DNA from: Paenalcaligenes niemegkensis | Lineage (GTDB): Bacteria > Pseudomonadota > Gammaproteobacteria > Burkholderiales > Burkholderiaceae_B | Direction: 5' to 3' | Length of the DNA stretch: 64,000 nucleotides | Assembly (NCBI RefSeq): GCF_022230885.1 | Contig: NZ_JAKGCT010000004.1 | Span: forward strand, 992,001-1,056,000 | Part shown: piece after piece, positions 18,689-27,406 of the stretch | Layout of the letters: every line of letters begins with the position of its first letter | Position numbering within the stretch: the stretch's first letter is position 1 | Program-made: the position numbers and the translations under genes | Notes under the pieces: generated by a model | The model's input: the letters and a program-made list of their open reading frames with translations, nothing else | The model's database searches: none | What the model was told of the DNA's origin: nothing

Positions 18689-19780
18689 TTAATTTGCGCT
18701 TGTTGCGAGCTCAGCGGTATTACTCAGCAGCTGACGGCGGGTTTGCGCTGCCTTAGCCAATCGCTCGAGCACAGCTATAGACGCTTCCCACCCTATGCAG
18801 CCATCGGTAATGCTTTGACCGTACTTAAGGGGCTCGCCTTCGACAAGATCCTGACGGCCTTCGTTTAAATGGCTCTCGACCATAACCCCACACACACGCT
18901 CGTCACCTGCCTCGATTTGCGCACAAACCTCATCAATCACCAATGGCTGACGACGGTAGTCTTTACTACTGTTTGCATGGCTGGCGTCGACCATGATTCG
19001 CGCCCGCAACCCCGCGGATTCCATTTCCTTACCCGTTTTATCCACGCTCTCGGTATCGTGATTAGGAGCTTTTCCGCCACGTAAAATAATGTGGCAATCG
19101 GCATTACCTGCAGTAGACACAATGGCGGAATGGCCAGCCTTAGTGACCGATAGAAAATGATGGGAGGAGGCTGCCGCTTTAATGGCATCTACTGCAATAC
19201 GTGTACTTCCCCCGGTTCCGTTTTTAAAACCGACGGGGCAAGACAGGCCTGAGGCTAATTCGCGATGAACCTGGCTTTCTGTGGTGCGGGCACCAATCGC
19301 ACCCCAGGAAACCAGATCCGCAATGTATTGCGGAGTAATCATGTCTAGGAATTCACAACCGGCCGGCATGCCCAGGGAGTTAACTTCAAGCAACAGTTCG
19401 CGGGCAGTTCGCAAACCAAGATTGATATTAAAACTTCCATCTAGCTTGGGATCGTTAATCAATCCTTTCCAACCTACTGTAGTACGTGGCTTCTCGAAAT
19501 AAACACGCATGATGATGACCAAATCGTTTTTAAAACGATCGCGCTCAGCAACCAGACGCCTCGCGTACTCAATAGCCGCCTCAGGATCATGAATAGAACA
19601 AGGCCCGATAACCACCACTAAACGGTCATCTTTGGCATGCAAAACATTATGCACAGCACGGCGCGTTTCATGCACGGTGGCTGCTACCTCTGTCGAACAC
19701 GGGAATTCACGCATAACATGCGCCGGTGGACACAGCTCTTTAATTTCCCTGATACGCAGATCATCAGTATTGTGCGACAC
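18689..19780 (-). CDS. aroG: 3-deoxy-7-phosphoheptulonate synthase (DAHP synthase, AroG/F type)
   Basis: This enzyme condenses phosphoenolpyruvate with erythrose 4-phosphate, the first step of the shikimate pathway. It is a class I enzyme of 363 residues. Motifs include VVVIGPCSIHDPEAA, MRVYFEKPRTTVGWKGLINDP, GARTTESQ and VDASHANSSKD. The start is GTG at 19780 (VSHNTDDLRIREIKEL), preceded by TGGAG. A longer frame to 19930 runs through the attenuator and is rejected. A Phe/Tyr-rich leader peptide and terminator lie upstream, so transcription is likely attenuated by aromatic aminoacyl-tRNA supply. Confidence 0.95.
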   Translation of the reverse strand: MSHNTDDLRIREIKELCPPAHVMREFPCSTEVAATVHETRRAVHNVLHAKDDRLVVVIGPCSIHDPEAAIEYARRLVAERDRFKNDLVIIMRVYFEKPRTTVGWKGLINDPKLDGSFNINLGLRTARELLLEVNSLGMPAGCEFLDMITPQYIADLVSWGAIGARTTESQVHRELASGLSCPVGFKNGTGGSTRIAVDAIKAAASSHHFLSVTKAGHSAIVSTAGNADCHIILRGGKAPNHDTESVDKTGKEMESAGLRARIMVDASHANSSKDYRRQPLVIDEVCAQIEAGDERVCGVMVESHLNEGRQDLVEGEPLKYGQSITDGCIGWEASIAVLERLAKAAQTRRQLLSNTAELATSAN

Positions 19781-19824
19781 GATTAAACTCCAGTAGGTTG
19801 TGCCAGTTGCGAAAGTGTGCGGCA

Positions 19825-19859
19825 CAAAAAAAGCCGCCCTGCTTTGCTGGCGGCTTTTT
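19825..19859 (-). terminator. attenuator terminator in the aroG leader
   Basis: In transcript sense AAAAAGCCGCC / GGCGGCTTTTT forms an 11-bp stem with a 10-nt loop, followed by seven Ts. It lies between the leader peptide and aroG. CGCCAGC on its 5' side (19852-19846) is exactly complementary to GCTGGCG inside the leader ORF (19914-19908), which provides an antiterminator pairing. Confidence 0.88.
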
Positions 19860-19874
19860 CGAGGATTTCGTTTA

Positions 19875-19967
19875 CTATTTTGCGTATGTACGATGTATCC
19901 CTTCCTGCGCCAGCGGCTTAGGAAAAGCAAAAAAGTAAAAGAAAAAATAAGCTTGTTGTGAATACAT
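19875..19967 (-). CDS. Phe/Tyr-rich leader peptide of aroG (30 aa)
   Basis: This short frame starts ATG TAT TCA after an AGGA ribosome binding site. Residues 6-15 read AYFFFYFFAF. In total there are six Phe and four Tyr in 30 residues. It stops at TAG 19875, just before the attenuator hairpin. Codons 18-20 hold GCTGGCG, the antiterminator strand. Stalling on Phe or Tyr codons would leave this strand free to pair with the terminator arm and allow read-through into aroG. The pattern matches classical pheA-type leaders. The mechanism is inferred from sequence. Confidence 0.85.
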   Translation of the reverse strand: MYSQQAYFFFYFFAFPKPLAQEGIHRTYAK

Positions 19968-20012
19968 AGTAATTAATCCTAACACAGTAAATAAGGTGAC
20001 GCAAGATAAAAA

Positions 20013-20040
20013 ACATTAGGATGCCCTACTCTTTTGTTAA
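20013..20040 (-). promoter_or_regulatory. possible promoter of the aroG leader
   Basis: On the minus strand TTAACA (20040-20035) and TAATGT (20018-20013) have a 16-bp spacer. The site lies about 45 bp before the leader ATG. Confidence 0.4.
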
Positions 20041-20127
20041 CGTGAAACGGCGCTTACAGCCCGGCTTTTCTTTGCCTCAGGTTTTTACTATCGCATAACC
20101 GTGCCCAATAGCTTCAATCAATATGAT

Positions 20128-20157
20128 TTGTCTCAAAATAATATCGCGTAGTATCAT
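20128..20157 (+). promoter_or_regulatory. possible promoter of the ehuBCDA operon
   Basis: TTGTCT (20128-20133) and TATCAT (20152-20157) are separated by 18 bp, about 65 bp before ehuB. The match to consensus is moderate. Confidence 0.4.
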
Positions 20158-20166
20158 CAGTCAATC

Positions 20167-20190
20167 AAATCATTCGTACGCTAATGATTT
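20167..20190 (+). promoter_or_regulatory. inverted repeat (operator candidate) upstream of ehuB
   Basis: AAATCATT (20167-20174) and AATGATTT (20183-20190) are perfect 8-bp arms with an 8-bp spacer. They lie just downstream of the proposed promoter, where a repressor would block the operon. The site differs from the ectR repeat. Confidence 0.45.
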
Positions 20191-20220
20191 TCGCTACAAA
20201 TATTTGAAAAAAGGACAGAT

Positions 20221-21081
20221 ATGCGTCTCAAAACCCTCTCTTCAGCTCTGACCGCCATCACGGCTACCACCATGCTGACGATCGCAGGAGCAGCTCACGC
20301 TTCAACTTTGGAAGAAGTACAGGAACGTGGCGCAGTACGCATTGCGGTCGCTAATGAAATCCCTTACGGCTATATGGACCTGAATGGCGATGCCAAAGGA
20401 GCAGGTCCGGATGTAGCTAAAGCCATCATGAAAAACCTGGGTATTGACCGTATTGAATGGTCAACCACAAATTTTGGTTCACTCATTCCCGGCTTGCAAG
20501 CCAATCGCTTTGACATTGTTGCAGCAGAAATGGCGATTCTTCCAGAACGGTGTAAACAGGTACTCTACTCCGAACCCAATAGCTCCTATGGCGAAGGCCT
20601 GATGGTAGCCAAAGGCAACCCTAACGATATCCATGCTTTCGAAGACTTTAGTGACAGCGATTACAAGATCGCTATTATGGCGGGCGCCGATCAGCTTGAG
20701 ATGATGCAGGCCCTGGGGGTAGATGAAAGCCGCATGGTAACTATTTCAAGTAATGCCGACGCCATCTCTACCGTGGCCACAGGCCGTGCAGATGCATACG
20801 CCGCTACCAGCCTGACTGCCAGCGAACTCGCCTCCAAAAGCGACAAAGTCGAAGTCGCCGCTAACTTTAGCGATCCTATCATTGATGGTGAGCCAGTCCG
20901 TAGCTGGGGAGGTTTCGCCTTTGCTCAAAATTCAGAAAGCCTGCGTGATGCGGTTAATGAGGAGCTGAAAAAGTTTAAGGAAACTCAAGAGTGGAGCGAT
21001 ATCCTGTCGAGCTACGGCTTTACTGACGCAGATCTTGAAGCCTCCACCAAGCGCAGCACCAGTCAACTTTGCGAAAGCTAA
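20221..21081 (+). CDS. ehuB: ectoine/hydroxyectoine ABC transporter substrate-binding protein EhuB
   Basis: EhuB captures ectoine and hydroxyectoine in the periplasm. It is 286 residues with a 27-residue signal peptide ending AAHA. The mature part is a family 3 solute-binding protein: VRIAVANEIPYGYMDLNGDAKGAGPDVAKAI, then GSLIPGLQANRFDIVAAEMAILPERC, and VRSWGGFAF near the C-terminus. Assignment to EhuB rather than another amino acid binder rests on these EhuB-like blocks and on the ehuCDA and ect neighbours. AAAGGA precedes the ATG. It is the first gene of the operon. Confidence 0.9.
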   Translation: MRLKTLSSALTAITATTMLTIAGAAHASTLEEVQERGAVRIAVANEIPYGYMDLNGDAKGAGPDVAKAIMKNLGIDRIEWSTTNFGSLIPGLQANRFDIVAAEMAILPERCKQVLYSEPNSSYGEGLMVAKGNPNDIHAFEDFSDSDYKIAIMAGADQLEMMQALGVDESRMVTISSNADAISTVATGRADAYAATSLTASELASKSDKVEVAANFSDPIIDGEPVRSWGGFAFAQNSESLRDAVNEELKKFKETQEWSDILSSYGFTDADLEASTKRSTSQLCES

Positions 21082-21194
21082 TTTAACGCCATTGCCGCAC
21101 ATCCCCGCCCCGCCACCATTTTTACGTGCGGGGTGAAATTCCCCCAATTGGTCTTATACGCTGAGGCTCTGACGGGGATACGACGGACACAGTT

Positions 21195-21866
21195 ATGGAC
21201 TGGATGAATTACAGTGGCCCGCTCTTAAGCGGGGCTTGGGTCACCATTAAGCTGACCCTTTACTCAAGCATTTTTGGCACGCTTTTTGCTTTTGCATTCG
21301 GGGTCGGCAAACTCTCTCGCAACTGGCTGATCAAATCTATATCAATCGCCTTTATCGAGGTGTTCCGGGGCACCTCGCTTCTGGTTCAACTCTTCTGGCT
21401 ATTTTTTGCTCTACCGGTACTGGGACAGAGCCTGGGCATTGACCTGCGTCTCCCACCCGTGGTCGCGGGCACTCTGGCACTGAGCCTGAATATAGGAGCC
21501 TATGGCGCCGAAGTTGTCAGGGGAGCCATACAGGCAGTTCCCCACTCACAACTCGAGGCCGCCAAAGCCCTGGACTTCACGCCTGAACAAACCATGTGGC
21601 GTATCTCTGTTCCTCAAGCCATCCCCGAAATGATGCCAAGCTTCGGGAACCTGGCTGTGCAGAACCTGAAGGACACTGCGCTGGTTTCACTGATCAGCTT
21701 AGGCGACCTGGCCTTCAGGGCGGAACAGATACGAAACTATACGCAAGATAGCACCACCATCTACACCTTGCTGCTTTTCATGTATTTCGGCATGGCGCTG
21801 GTATTGACGGCCTTTATGAAAATTCTTGAACGATTCACAGGGCGTTGGCGCGCAGGACGGAGCTAA
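21195..21866 (+). CDS. ehuC: ectoine/hydroxyectoine ABC transporter permease EhuC
   Basis: This is a His/Glu/Gln/Arg/opine-type permease of 223 residues with about five transmembrane helices. The permease loop motif EAAKALDFTPEQTMWRISVPQAIPEMMPSF couples to the ATPase. It lies 113 bp after ehuB and 2 bp before ehuD, so it is in one operon. Assignment to the Ehu system comes from context. Confidence 0.88.
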   Translation: MDWMNYSGPLLSGAWVTIKLTLYSSIFGTLFAFAFGVGKLSRNWLIKSISIAFIEVFRGTSLLVQLFWLFFALPVLGQSLGIDLRLPPVVAGTLALSLNIGAYGAEVVRGAIQAVPHSQLEAAKALDFTPEQTMWRISVPQAIPEMMPSFGNLAVQNLKDTALVSLISLGDLAFRAEQIRNYTQDSTTIYTLLLFMYFGMALVLTAFMKILERFTGRWRAGRS

Positions 21867-21868
21867 TT

Positions 21869-22561
21869 ATGCTATTTGGATATGCATGGGACACTAGCAG
21901 CAACTGGGCATTTGCCGTATCGATTTTACCCATCTTGCTACGCGGCCTGATCGTTACCGTACAGGCCACGTTGCTAGGTTTCGTTGTCGCCGCCGTATTG
22001 GGGCTGATTTTAGCGGCCTTAAAAAGCGTACGCTTTAAAATCATTTCGTGGCCAGCCAAATTTCTCACCGAATTCATACGCGACACGCCACTGCTGGTGC
22101 AGCTGTTTTTCCTGTATTACGTTCTTCCGGACTACGGCCTCGTACTGCCCGCTTTCTTAACCGGGGCACTCGCCCTAGGCGTGCAATACAGCGCCTATAC
22201 CTCTGAGGTTTATCGGGCTGGCATTGAATCCATCACGCGTGGTCAGACCGAGGCAGCGCACGCACTGGATCTATCGCCTATGCGCACCTTCAGCATCATC
22301 ATCTTGCCACAAGCGATCCCACGTATCGTACCTGCTCTGGGTAACTACCTGGTGTCGATCATGAAAGATGTACCTATTCTATCGGTCGTATCAGTGCTGG
22401 AAGTATTAAATGTCGCCAAGATCATCGGCGATCGTACTTTTAACTATATGGTGCCACTCTCCATGGTGGGCGCACTCTATTTAATAATGACCTTAGTCGC
22501 ATCCTGGGGTGTACGCTCTTTAGATAAACGGCTACCCAAACGAGGAATACCACTGCAATGA
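21869..22561 (+). CDS. ehuD: ectoine/hydroxyectoine ABC transporter permease EhuD
   Basis: This is the second permease of the importer, 230 residues. The coupling loop is EAAHALDLSPMRTFSIIILPQAIPRIVPALGNY. The ATG at 21869 follows GGAG that overlaps the end of ehuC. A longer frame from 21845 overlaps ehuC and is rejected. Its stop overlaps the ehuA start by 4 bp (ATGA), which suggests translational coupling. Confidence 0.88.
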   Translation: MLFGYAWDTSSNWAFAVSILPILLRGLIVTVQATLLGFVVAAVLGLILAALKSVRFKIISWPAKFLTEFIRDTPLLVQLFFLYYVLPDYGLVLPAFLTGALALGVQYSAYTSEVYRAGIESITRGQTEAAHALDLSPMRTFSIIILPQAIPRIVPALGNYLVSIMKDVPILSVVSVLEVLNVAKIIGDRTFNYMVPLSMVGALYLIMTLVASWGVRSLDKRLPKRGIPLQ

Positions 22562-23372
22562 ATACCGACCAAAACGATGACGACGCGATTATTCGCTTTG
22601 AAAACGTCACAAAAAATTTGGCGACATCACTGTTCTAAACGCTCTCGACTTTCAAGTTAAACGAGGCGAGAAAGTAACCATCATCGGGCCCTCAGGTTCC
22701 GGGAAGTCCACGGTCTTACGTATCTTGATGACCCTGGAAAACATCCAGGACGGAGTCATCTGGGTAGCAGGGAAGCCACTTTGGCACGAGTTGAAAAACG
22801 ACGAACTTGTTGAGGCCAGTGAGAATCACTTGCGAGATATGCGCAAGGAAATGGGCATGGTGTTTCAACAGTTCAATTTATTCCCGCACATGACGGTGAA
22901 GCGCAATATCACCGAGGCCCCTGTTCACGTTTTGGGCTTAAGCAAGGAAAAAGCCAACAAGCGAGCCGATGAATACCTGGAGCTGGTGGGACTGTCGGAC
23001 CAAGCCGATAAGTTTCCAAGCCAGCTCTCAGGCGGCCAGCAACAGCGGGTCGCCATTGCCCGAGCTCTGGCAATGCGGCCTAACATCTTATTGTTTGATG
23101 AGCCCACCTCGGCGCTCGACCCTGAACTGGTGGGCGAGGTGCTGAGCGTAATTCAGCGCCTTAGTGAAAAACATGACTTAACGATTTTGTTAGTCACTCA
23201 CGAGATGCAGTTCGCCAAAGAAATCTCGGATCGCATCTGTTTCTTTGACAAGGGCAAGATTGTAGAAGACGGCAGTCCGGAACAGATTTTTGGAAACCCT
23301 CAGGAAGAACGCACCAAAGAGTTTCTCAGCAACTTTATCAACAATGAAAGCAATGGCGCCACCGTCACTTAA
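22558..23372 (+). CDS. ehuA: ectoine/hydroxyectoine ABC transporter ATP-binding protein EhuA (apparent frameshift)
   Basis: This is the ATPase of the importer, 271 residues after repair. Walker A is GPSGSGKST, the Q-loop is [12 protein letters not shown], the signature is LSGGQQQR, Walker B is ILLFDEP and the H-loop is VTHEM. One A is missing in the A6 run 22611-22616: the frame breaks after NVTK, and with the A it reads [30 protein letters not shown] shorter frame from 22725 would lack Walker A and is rejected. A hairpin terminator follows. Confidence 0.9.
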
Positions 23373-23389
23373 TCGCAGGCAGCTCACAT

Positions 23390-23432
23390 AAAAAGACCTC
23401 ATCGATTTTAGATATCGATGAGGTCTTTTTGC
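23390..23432. terminator. terminator between ehuA and ectD
   Basis: A perfect 17-bp stem (AAAAAGACCTCATCGAT and its complement) with a 7-nt loop ends in TTTTT on plus, and likewise on minus. It serves the convergent ehuBCDA and ectABCD operons. Confidence 0.9.
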
Positions 23433-23539
23433 AGCTAATACCCGTTACTGGAAACTGAAGAAACTACAACCACACTTTGGGTCTGAATGGCAGGGCTTCA
23501 GATGGCGGCTTAACTGTATCCACCATCCCAGCCTTTGCT

Positions 23540-24456
23540 TCACGATATAACAGCGTCACCCGGCACCACGGCTTCGACGCCTTTACGGGTAGCAATATGC
23601 TCGGGACGGGGGTCCAGACCATACTTAGGCTCCTGTAGCACGTTCTCAACACTGTTGTAGACGGTAAAAACGTTAGCACGGGGCCAAGGTGACAAGTTAC
23701 CCGATGAGGCGTGCATCGTATTGCAATCGAAGAAGACCACAGACCCAGCCTTGGCGCAGACGGGGTGGATGCCCCCGTTGTCCACGAGCAACTTAAGACT
23801 GATAGGATCTGGCACGCCCACCTCTTGCTTTTTCAAAGAGCGCTCGTGGTTATTCCGGGGGTAATCCCCTCGCATGCAATAAACTGCTTGTGCGAACCAG
23901 GAACCAGCATAAGAGGCCCGTTGCACGCATTATTGTCAGTCAACAAGACTGAGCAGCTCAGGGCCCTCATAGTGGGCATTCCATCTTCTACGTGCCAGGT
24001 TTCAAAATCAGAATGCCAGTAGAACTCTTTGCCATTTAAGCCAGGCTTTAAGTTAACCCGGGACTGATGTATATAAACCTCAGAACCAAGGATTTGCCTG
24101 GCTACATCCAGCACCCTTGGATCACGCACCAGTTCCTTGATTTTTTCGCTAAGCTTATGCACAAGAAAAATAGAGCGCAGGGCCTGGCTATTAGGCTCGG
24201 TGATCAGTTCCTCCCGACCTCGCAGGCTTTCATCTTTACCTAGCCTATCGATTTCGGCGAGCAAATCGTTAACCTCATTCTCGCTGAACAGATCCTCTAT
24301 TACCAGGAAGCCATCGTTCTCGTAACGACTCAGTTGATCTGCGGTGAGCGCTTGCGCGTAAGTGCCTTCCTCATACACCGTAGGTTCCTGTCGTGCGATG
24401 ATCGCTGACCCTCTCTCGGTTCTCGATACGTATAAGTCTGCAATCGAGGTGTTCAT
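23540..24456 (-). CDS. ectD: ectoine hydroxylase EctD (apparent frameshift)
   Basis: EctD is a non-heme iron, 2-oxoglutarate-dependent dioxygenase that turns ectoine into 5-hydroxyectoine. It is 305 residues after repair. Iron ligands His148 and Asp150 lie in WHSDFETWHVEDGMP, the EctD signature; the third His is in NTMHASSGN. PRANVFTVYNSVEN binds 2-oxoglutarate. The frame breaks at the G5 run 23857-23861. One more base joins FIACEGITP to RNNHERSLKKQEVGVPDPISL. A strong AAAGGAG precedes the ATG and overlaps the end of ectC. Confidence 0.93.
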
Positions 24457-24468
24457 GATTAGACTCCT

Positions 24469-24872
24469 TTAATTTGCCGTGCTTTCATCCATAACTAATG
24501 GATAGACCCCTTCCTCGTTGTGAACTTCGTTACCGGTCAATGGGGGTTAAATACACAAATTACACGCAGGGGTTCTTTTCCGCCCCGCAGCCAGTGTTCA
24601 TCGTTTTCATTGAGTGCGTAGACCACACCCGCATGCAGGTCATATTTTTTGCCATCGGCAATGGTTTCAATTTCACCATCGCCCTCAATGCACCACACTG
24701 CTTCGAGATGGTTTTGATAATGTATGTGGGTTTCAGTCCCGGGGAAAATGGTGGTTTCATGAAATGAAAACCCCATTCCATCCTTTTTGAGCAATACCCG
24801 GCGACTAACCCAGTTCTCGGTAAGAATCTCGTCTGCGGTTCCGATAACGTCTTTGACATTTCTAACGATCAT
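24469..24872 (-). CDS. ectC: L-ectoine synthase EctC (apparent frameshift near the C-terminus)
   Basis: EctC is a cupin that cyclises N-gamma-acetyl-diaminobutyrate to ectoine. As read, the frame stops after 111 residues (VICVFNPH). One C is missing in the C5 run (24542-24546 on +). With it the protein continues NPPLTGNEVHNEEGVYPLV and ends at 24469 with 134 residues, the normal length and normal C-terminus. The N-terminal core (GMGFSFHETTIFPGTETHIHYQNHLEAVWCIEGDGE) is intact. The start overlaps the ectB stop by 4 bp. Confidence 0.94.
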
Positions 24873-26176
24873 TTTCCTGCTCCTGCGATTTTCACGATTT
24901 TTTTACTGTTCTGCTGGGCGAATGCATGCCCCACGCTACGCTCTATGATTTCCAGCCCTTGCTGCAGCTCTTGTTCGCTAATGGTCAAAGCAGGCAATAG
25001 CTTCAAGACCTCATCGTGCGCACCCGAGGTTTCGATGACTACTCCTTTTTCGAAACACTGAGCACTGATAGCTGAGGCCAAGCCAGAGCGTGGGGGTGTA
25101 ACCAGCCCCTGAATCAGCCCGCGGCCTCGAGCACTCAGGCCTGCCTCCGGGTAACTTTGAACGATATTTTCCAGCCAGTCGCCTACGACAGCAGCTTTCG
25201 CTTGAGTCTGCTCTTTGAAGGCATCATCACTCCAGTATTCATCCAAGGCGTGCGTAGCAGTGACAAAAGCCAGGTTATTACCCCTGAACGTACCGCTATG
25301 TGCTCCGGGCTTCCACTGATCCAGTTCTGGCTTGATCAATACTAATGACATGGGCAGGCCAAAGCCGGACAAGGATTTGGACAGCGTAATAATATCGGGC
25401 TGTATGTCCATACCGTCAAAACTGAAGAAGCTGCCAGTACGCCCGCATCCCACCTGGATGTCATCAACGATAAGCAGCATGTCATGACGGCGGCACAAAC
25501 GCTGCAGCTCTTGCATCCATGCGCGGGTTGCGACATTGATACCACCCTCGCCTTGCACGGTTTCCACAATAACGGCGGCAGGATGATCCAGACCACTGCT
25601 TGGATCTTCCAGCATACGTTCAAAGTAAGCGAGCGTGTTTACATCAGGTCCCATATACCCGTCGTAGGGCAAGAATGTCGTATTAGATAAGCCCACTCCG
25701 GCTGCGTCCCGAAACTTTCTGTTGGCCGTAGCAGCCAGCGCACCGCAACTTACGCCGTGAAAACCATGGGTAAAGGACACAATGTTCTGTCTGCCTTTTA
25801 CCTGGCGCGCAAGCTTAAGTGCAGCCTCAACAGCGTTGGTGCCAGTCGGCCCCGTAAACTGCAATACATACTCCCATTTGCGGGGTTTGAATAATCGCTC
25901 ATCGACGGATTCCAGAAAACGCTTCTTCGCAGTGGTAGCCATATCCAGGCCATGCACCACGCCATCCGACGTTAAATAGTCGATGACTTTCTCTTTTAAA
26001 AATGGGTTGTTATGACCGTAATTTAATGTGCCGGCCCCGCTGAAAAAGTCCACATACTCTTTGCCTTGTTCGTCAAAAAGTATGGAACCTTTAGCTTTCT
26101 TAAACACAACGGGGAACGACCGAATATAGCCACGGACTTCTGATTCCATCCTGTCAAATATTTTTAAGTCAGTCAT
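24869..26176 (-). CDS. ectB: diaminobutyrate--2-oxoglutarate transaminase EctB
   Basis: EctB converts aspartate semialdehyde to L-2,4-diaminobutyrate using glutamate. It is a PLP class III aminotransferase of 435 residues and is intact. Motifs: FTGPTGTNAVEAALKLAR, SFTHGFHG, VDDIQVGCGRTG, and LSKSLSGFG with the PLP lysine. A strong Shine-Dalgarno (AAAGGAGAG) precedes the ATG. It lies about 100 bp downstream of ectA and overlaps ectC. Confidence 0.97.
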   Translation of the reverse strand: MTDLKIFDRMESEVRGYIRSFPVVFKKAKGSILFDEQGKEYVDFFSGAGTLNYGHNNPFLKEKVIDYLTSDGVVHGLDMATTAKKRFLESVDERLFKPRKWEYVLQFTGPTGTNAVEAALKLARQVKGRQNIVSFTHGFHGVSCGALAATANRKFRDAAGVGLSNTTFLPYDGYMGPDVNTLAYFERMLEDPSSGLDHPAAVIVETVQGEGGINVATRAWMQELQRLCRRHDMLLIVDDIQVGCGRTGSFFSFDGMDIQPDIITLSKSLSGFGLPMSLVLIKPELDQWKPGAHSGTFRGNNLAFVTATHALDEYWSDDAFKEQTQAKAAVVGDWLENIVQSYPEAGLSARGRGLIQGLVTPPRSGLASAISAQCFEKGVVIETSGAHDEVLKLLPALTISEQELQQGLEIIERSVGHAFAQQNSKKIVKIAGAGK

Positions 26177-26278
26177 TTTTTCTCTCCTTTTTTGAGCACG
26201 ACTTCCCCTGCGAACCGGAAGTGGTCCGAAAGTTAGCGCTCATTACTTGAATTTAGGGTCTGCTTACTTGGTGACTAG

Positions 26279-26835
26279 CTAGCCATGAGGCAGAGGCCCA
26301 ATTCGCAACAGAGGCTCTTCTTCATGAGCATGTTTACCAAAGTGATGCGTTTCGAAAAGTACGTTTTCGTTAAGCGATGTGTTCAGACGCTGAGCCATAT
26401 TGCTAAACATGGAGCGTGATGCTTGATTATCAGGACTCACGGTGGTCTCTATATACCGAAGCTGCTCCAGACCCGTGCGGGCCAGCAAATGTTGCAGCAT
26501 ACGCTGCCCCAACCCCTGACCCCGCGCATCGGCATGCACGGCCACTTGCCAGATAAATAGCACATCGGTTTGGCTGGGGGGATATAGGCGGATATAAAGC
26601 CAACTAGGCGATTTTGATGCTCGACCACAACGCAGGTATTTGCGAAATGCTCGGCTAAAAGCAGATAAACGTAAACAGAATTTACGTCGAGTGGCGGGCA
26701 CTCTGAGATAAGCTGGTGTATGCGTGCTCCGTCGTCAGGAACGGGAGCACGGAACACCAGCGGGTCTTCGGGTTCGGACTCGCCATTAGGCTTTTTGGAT
26801 TTAAATTGCGTTTTTCTGCATTTGAGGTTTTTCAC
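26279..26835 (-). CDS. ectA: diaminobutyrate acetyltransferase EctA (apparent frameshift)
   Basis: EctA is a GNAT acetyltransferase that makes N-gamma-acetyl-diaminobutyrate. It is 185 residues after repair. The start is GTG at 26835, overlapping the ectR stop by 4 bp (GTGA). Family blocks: [27 protein letters not shown], and [15 protein letters not shown] for acetyl-CoA binding, then [15 protein letters not shown]. The frame breaks at the G6 run 26576-26581 on +. One more base joins GFISAYIPP to [13 protein letters not shown]. Sequencing error is likely because ectB, ectC and ectD follow in the same operon. Confidence 0.93.
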
Positions 26836-27359
26836 ACTACCAACCCAGATTCGGGAGGGACACTCCCGATCGGGACCTCCAATATCGGCGACACGGTATC
26901 CGAAGTTTCAGTAGCCATTTCAGAATCCGAATCAATTAAACGAACGATGCGCTCCAGCGATAAGGTAATCGTTGCCCGCTCTAGCTCAGGCAAGCTGTTG
27001 AGCGCATCAGCGAGTTGCTTTTGCAAGGGTGACGGGGTCTCAAGGGCTAGTTTCTCGCCCGCTGCCGTAGCAGTAATAAACACAATTCGACGATCTTCGC
27101 GTCCGCGTTCACGAACAATAAGTTCTTTGTCTTCGAGACGATCCAGAATACCAACCACTGTACTGGGGCTGATATGCATTTCGCGGCTTATCGCTGTGGC
27201 CGTCAAAGGGCCTTTCTCGATAACGGTACGCAAGCAGATAAGCTGCGGAGCCGTGATATTACTGCAAGCCGCCAATTGACGAGAATGCAACGCAATAGAT
27301 CGAGTAATTTTGCGTAAAGCGCGCAGAATGCGCAAATCGTATTCGTGTTCTATGTTCAT
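26832..27359 (-). CDS. ectR: MarR-family transcriptional regulator of the ectoine operon
   Basis: This is a 175-residue winged-helix regulator. The recognition helix lies in [36 protein letters not shown]. Position and family match EctR of methylotrophs and halophiles, which represses ectABC. The C-terminal 35 residues form a longer acidic tail than in most MarR proteins. It is the first gene of the operon, downstream of a consensus promoter with an inverted repeat, so autoregulation is likely. Confidence 0.9.
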   Translation of the reverse strand: MNIEHEYDLRILRALRKITRSIALHSRQLAACSNITAPQLICLRTVIEKGPLTATAISREMHISPSTVVGILDRLEDKELIVRERGREDRRIVFITATAAGEKLALETPSPLQKQLADALNSLPELERATITLSLERIVRLIDSDSEMATETSDTVSPILEVPIGSVPPESGLVV

Positions 27360-27406
27360 TTAGGAGACATACATCCAAAGCAAATCTATAATTAGTTAGT
27401 ACCGAA

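Noticed and set aside
22558-26835. Phase variation by homopolymer slippage in ehu and ect genes
   Set aside because: The runs are only 5-6 bases and similar breaks occur in unrelated genes across the window. Phase-variable tracts are usually longer and limited to surface genes.
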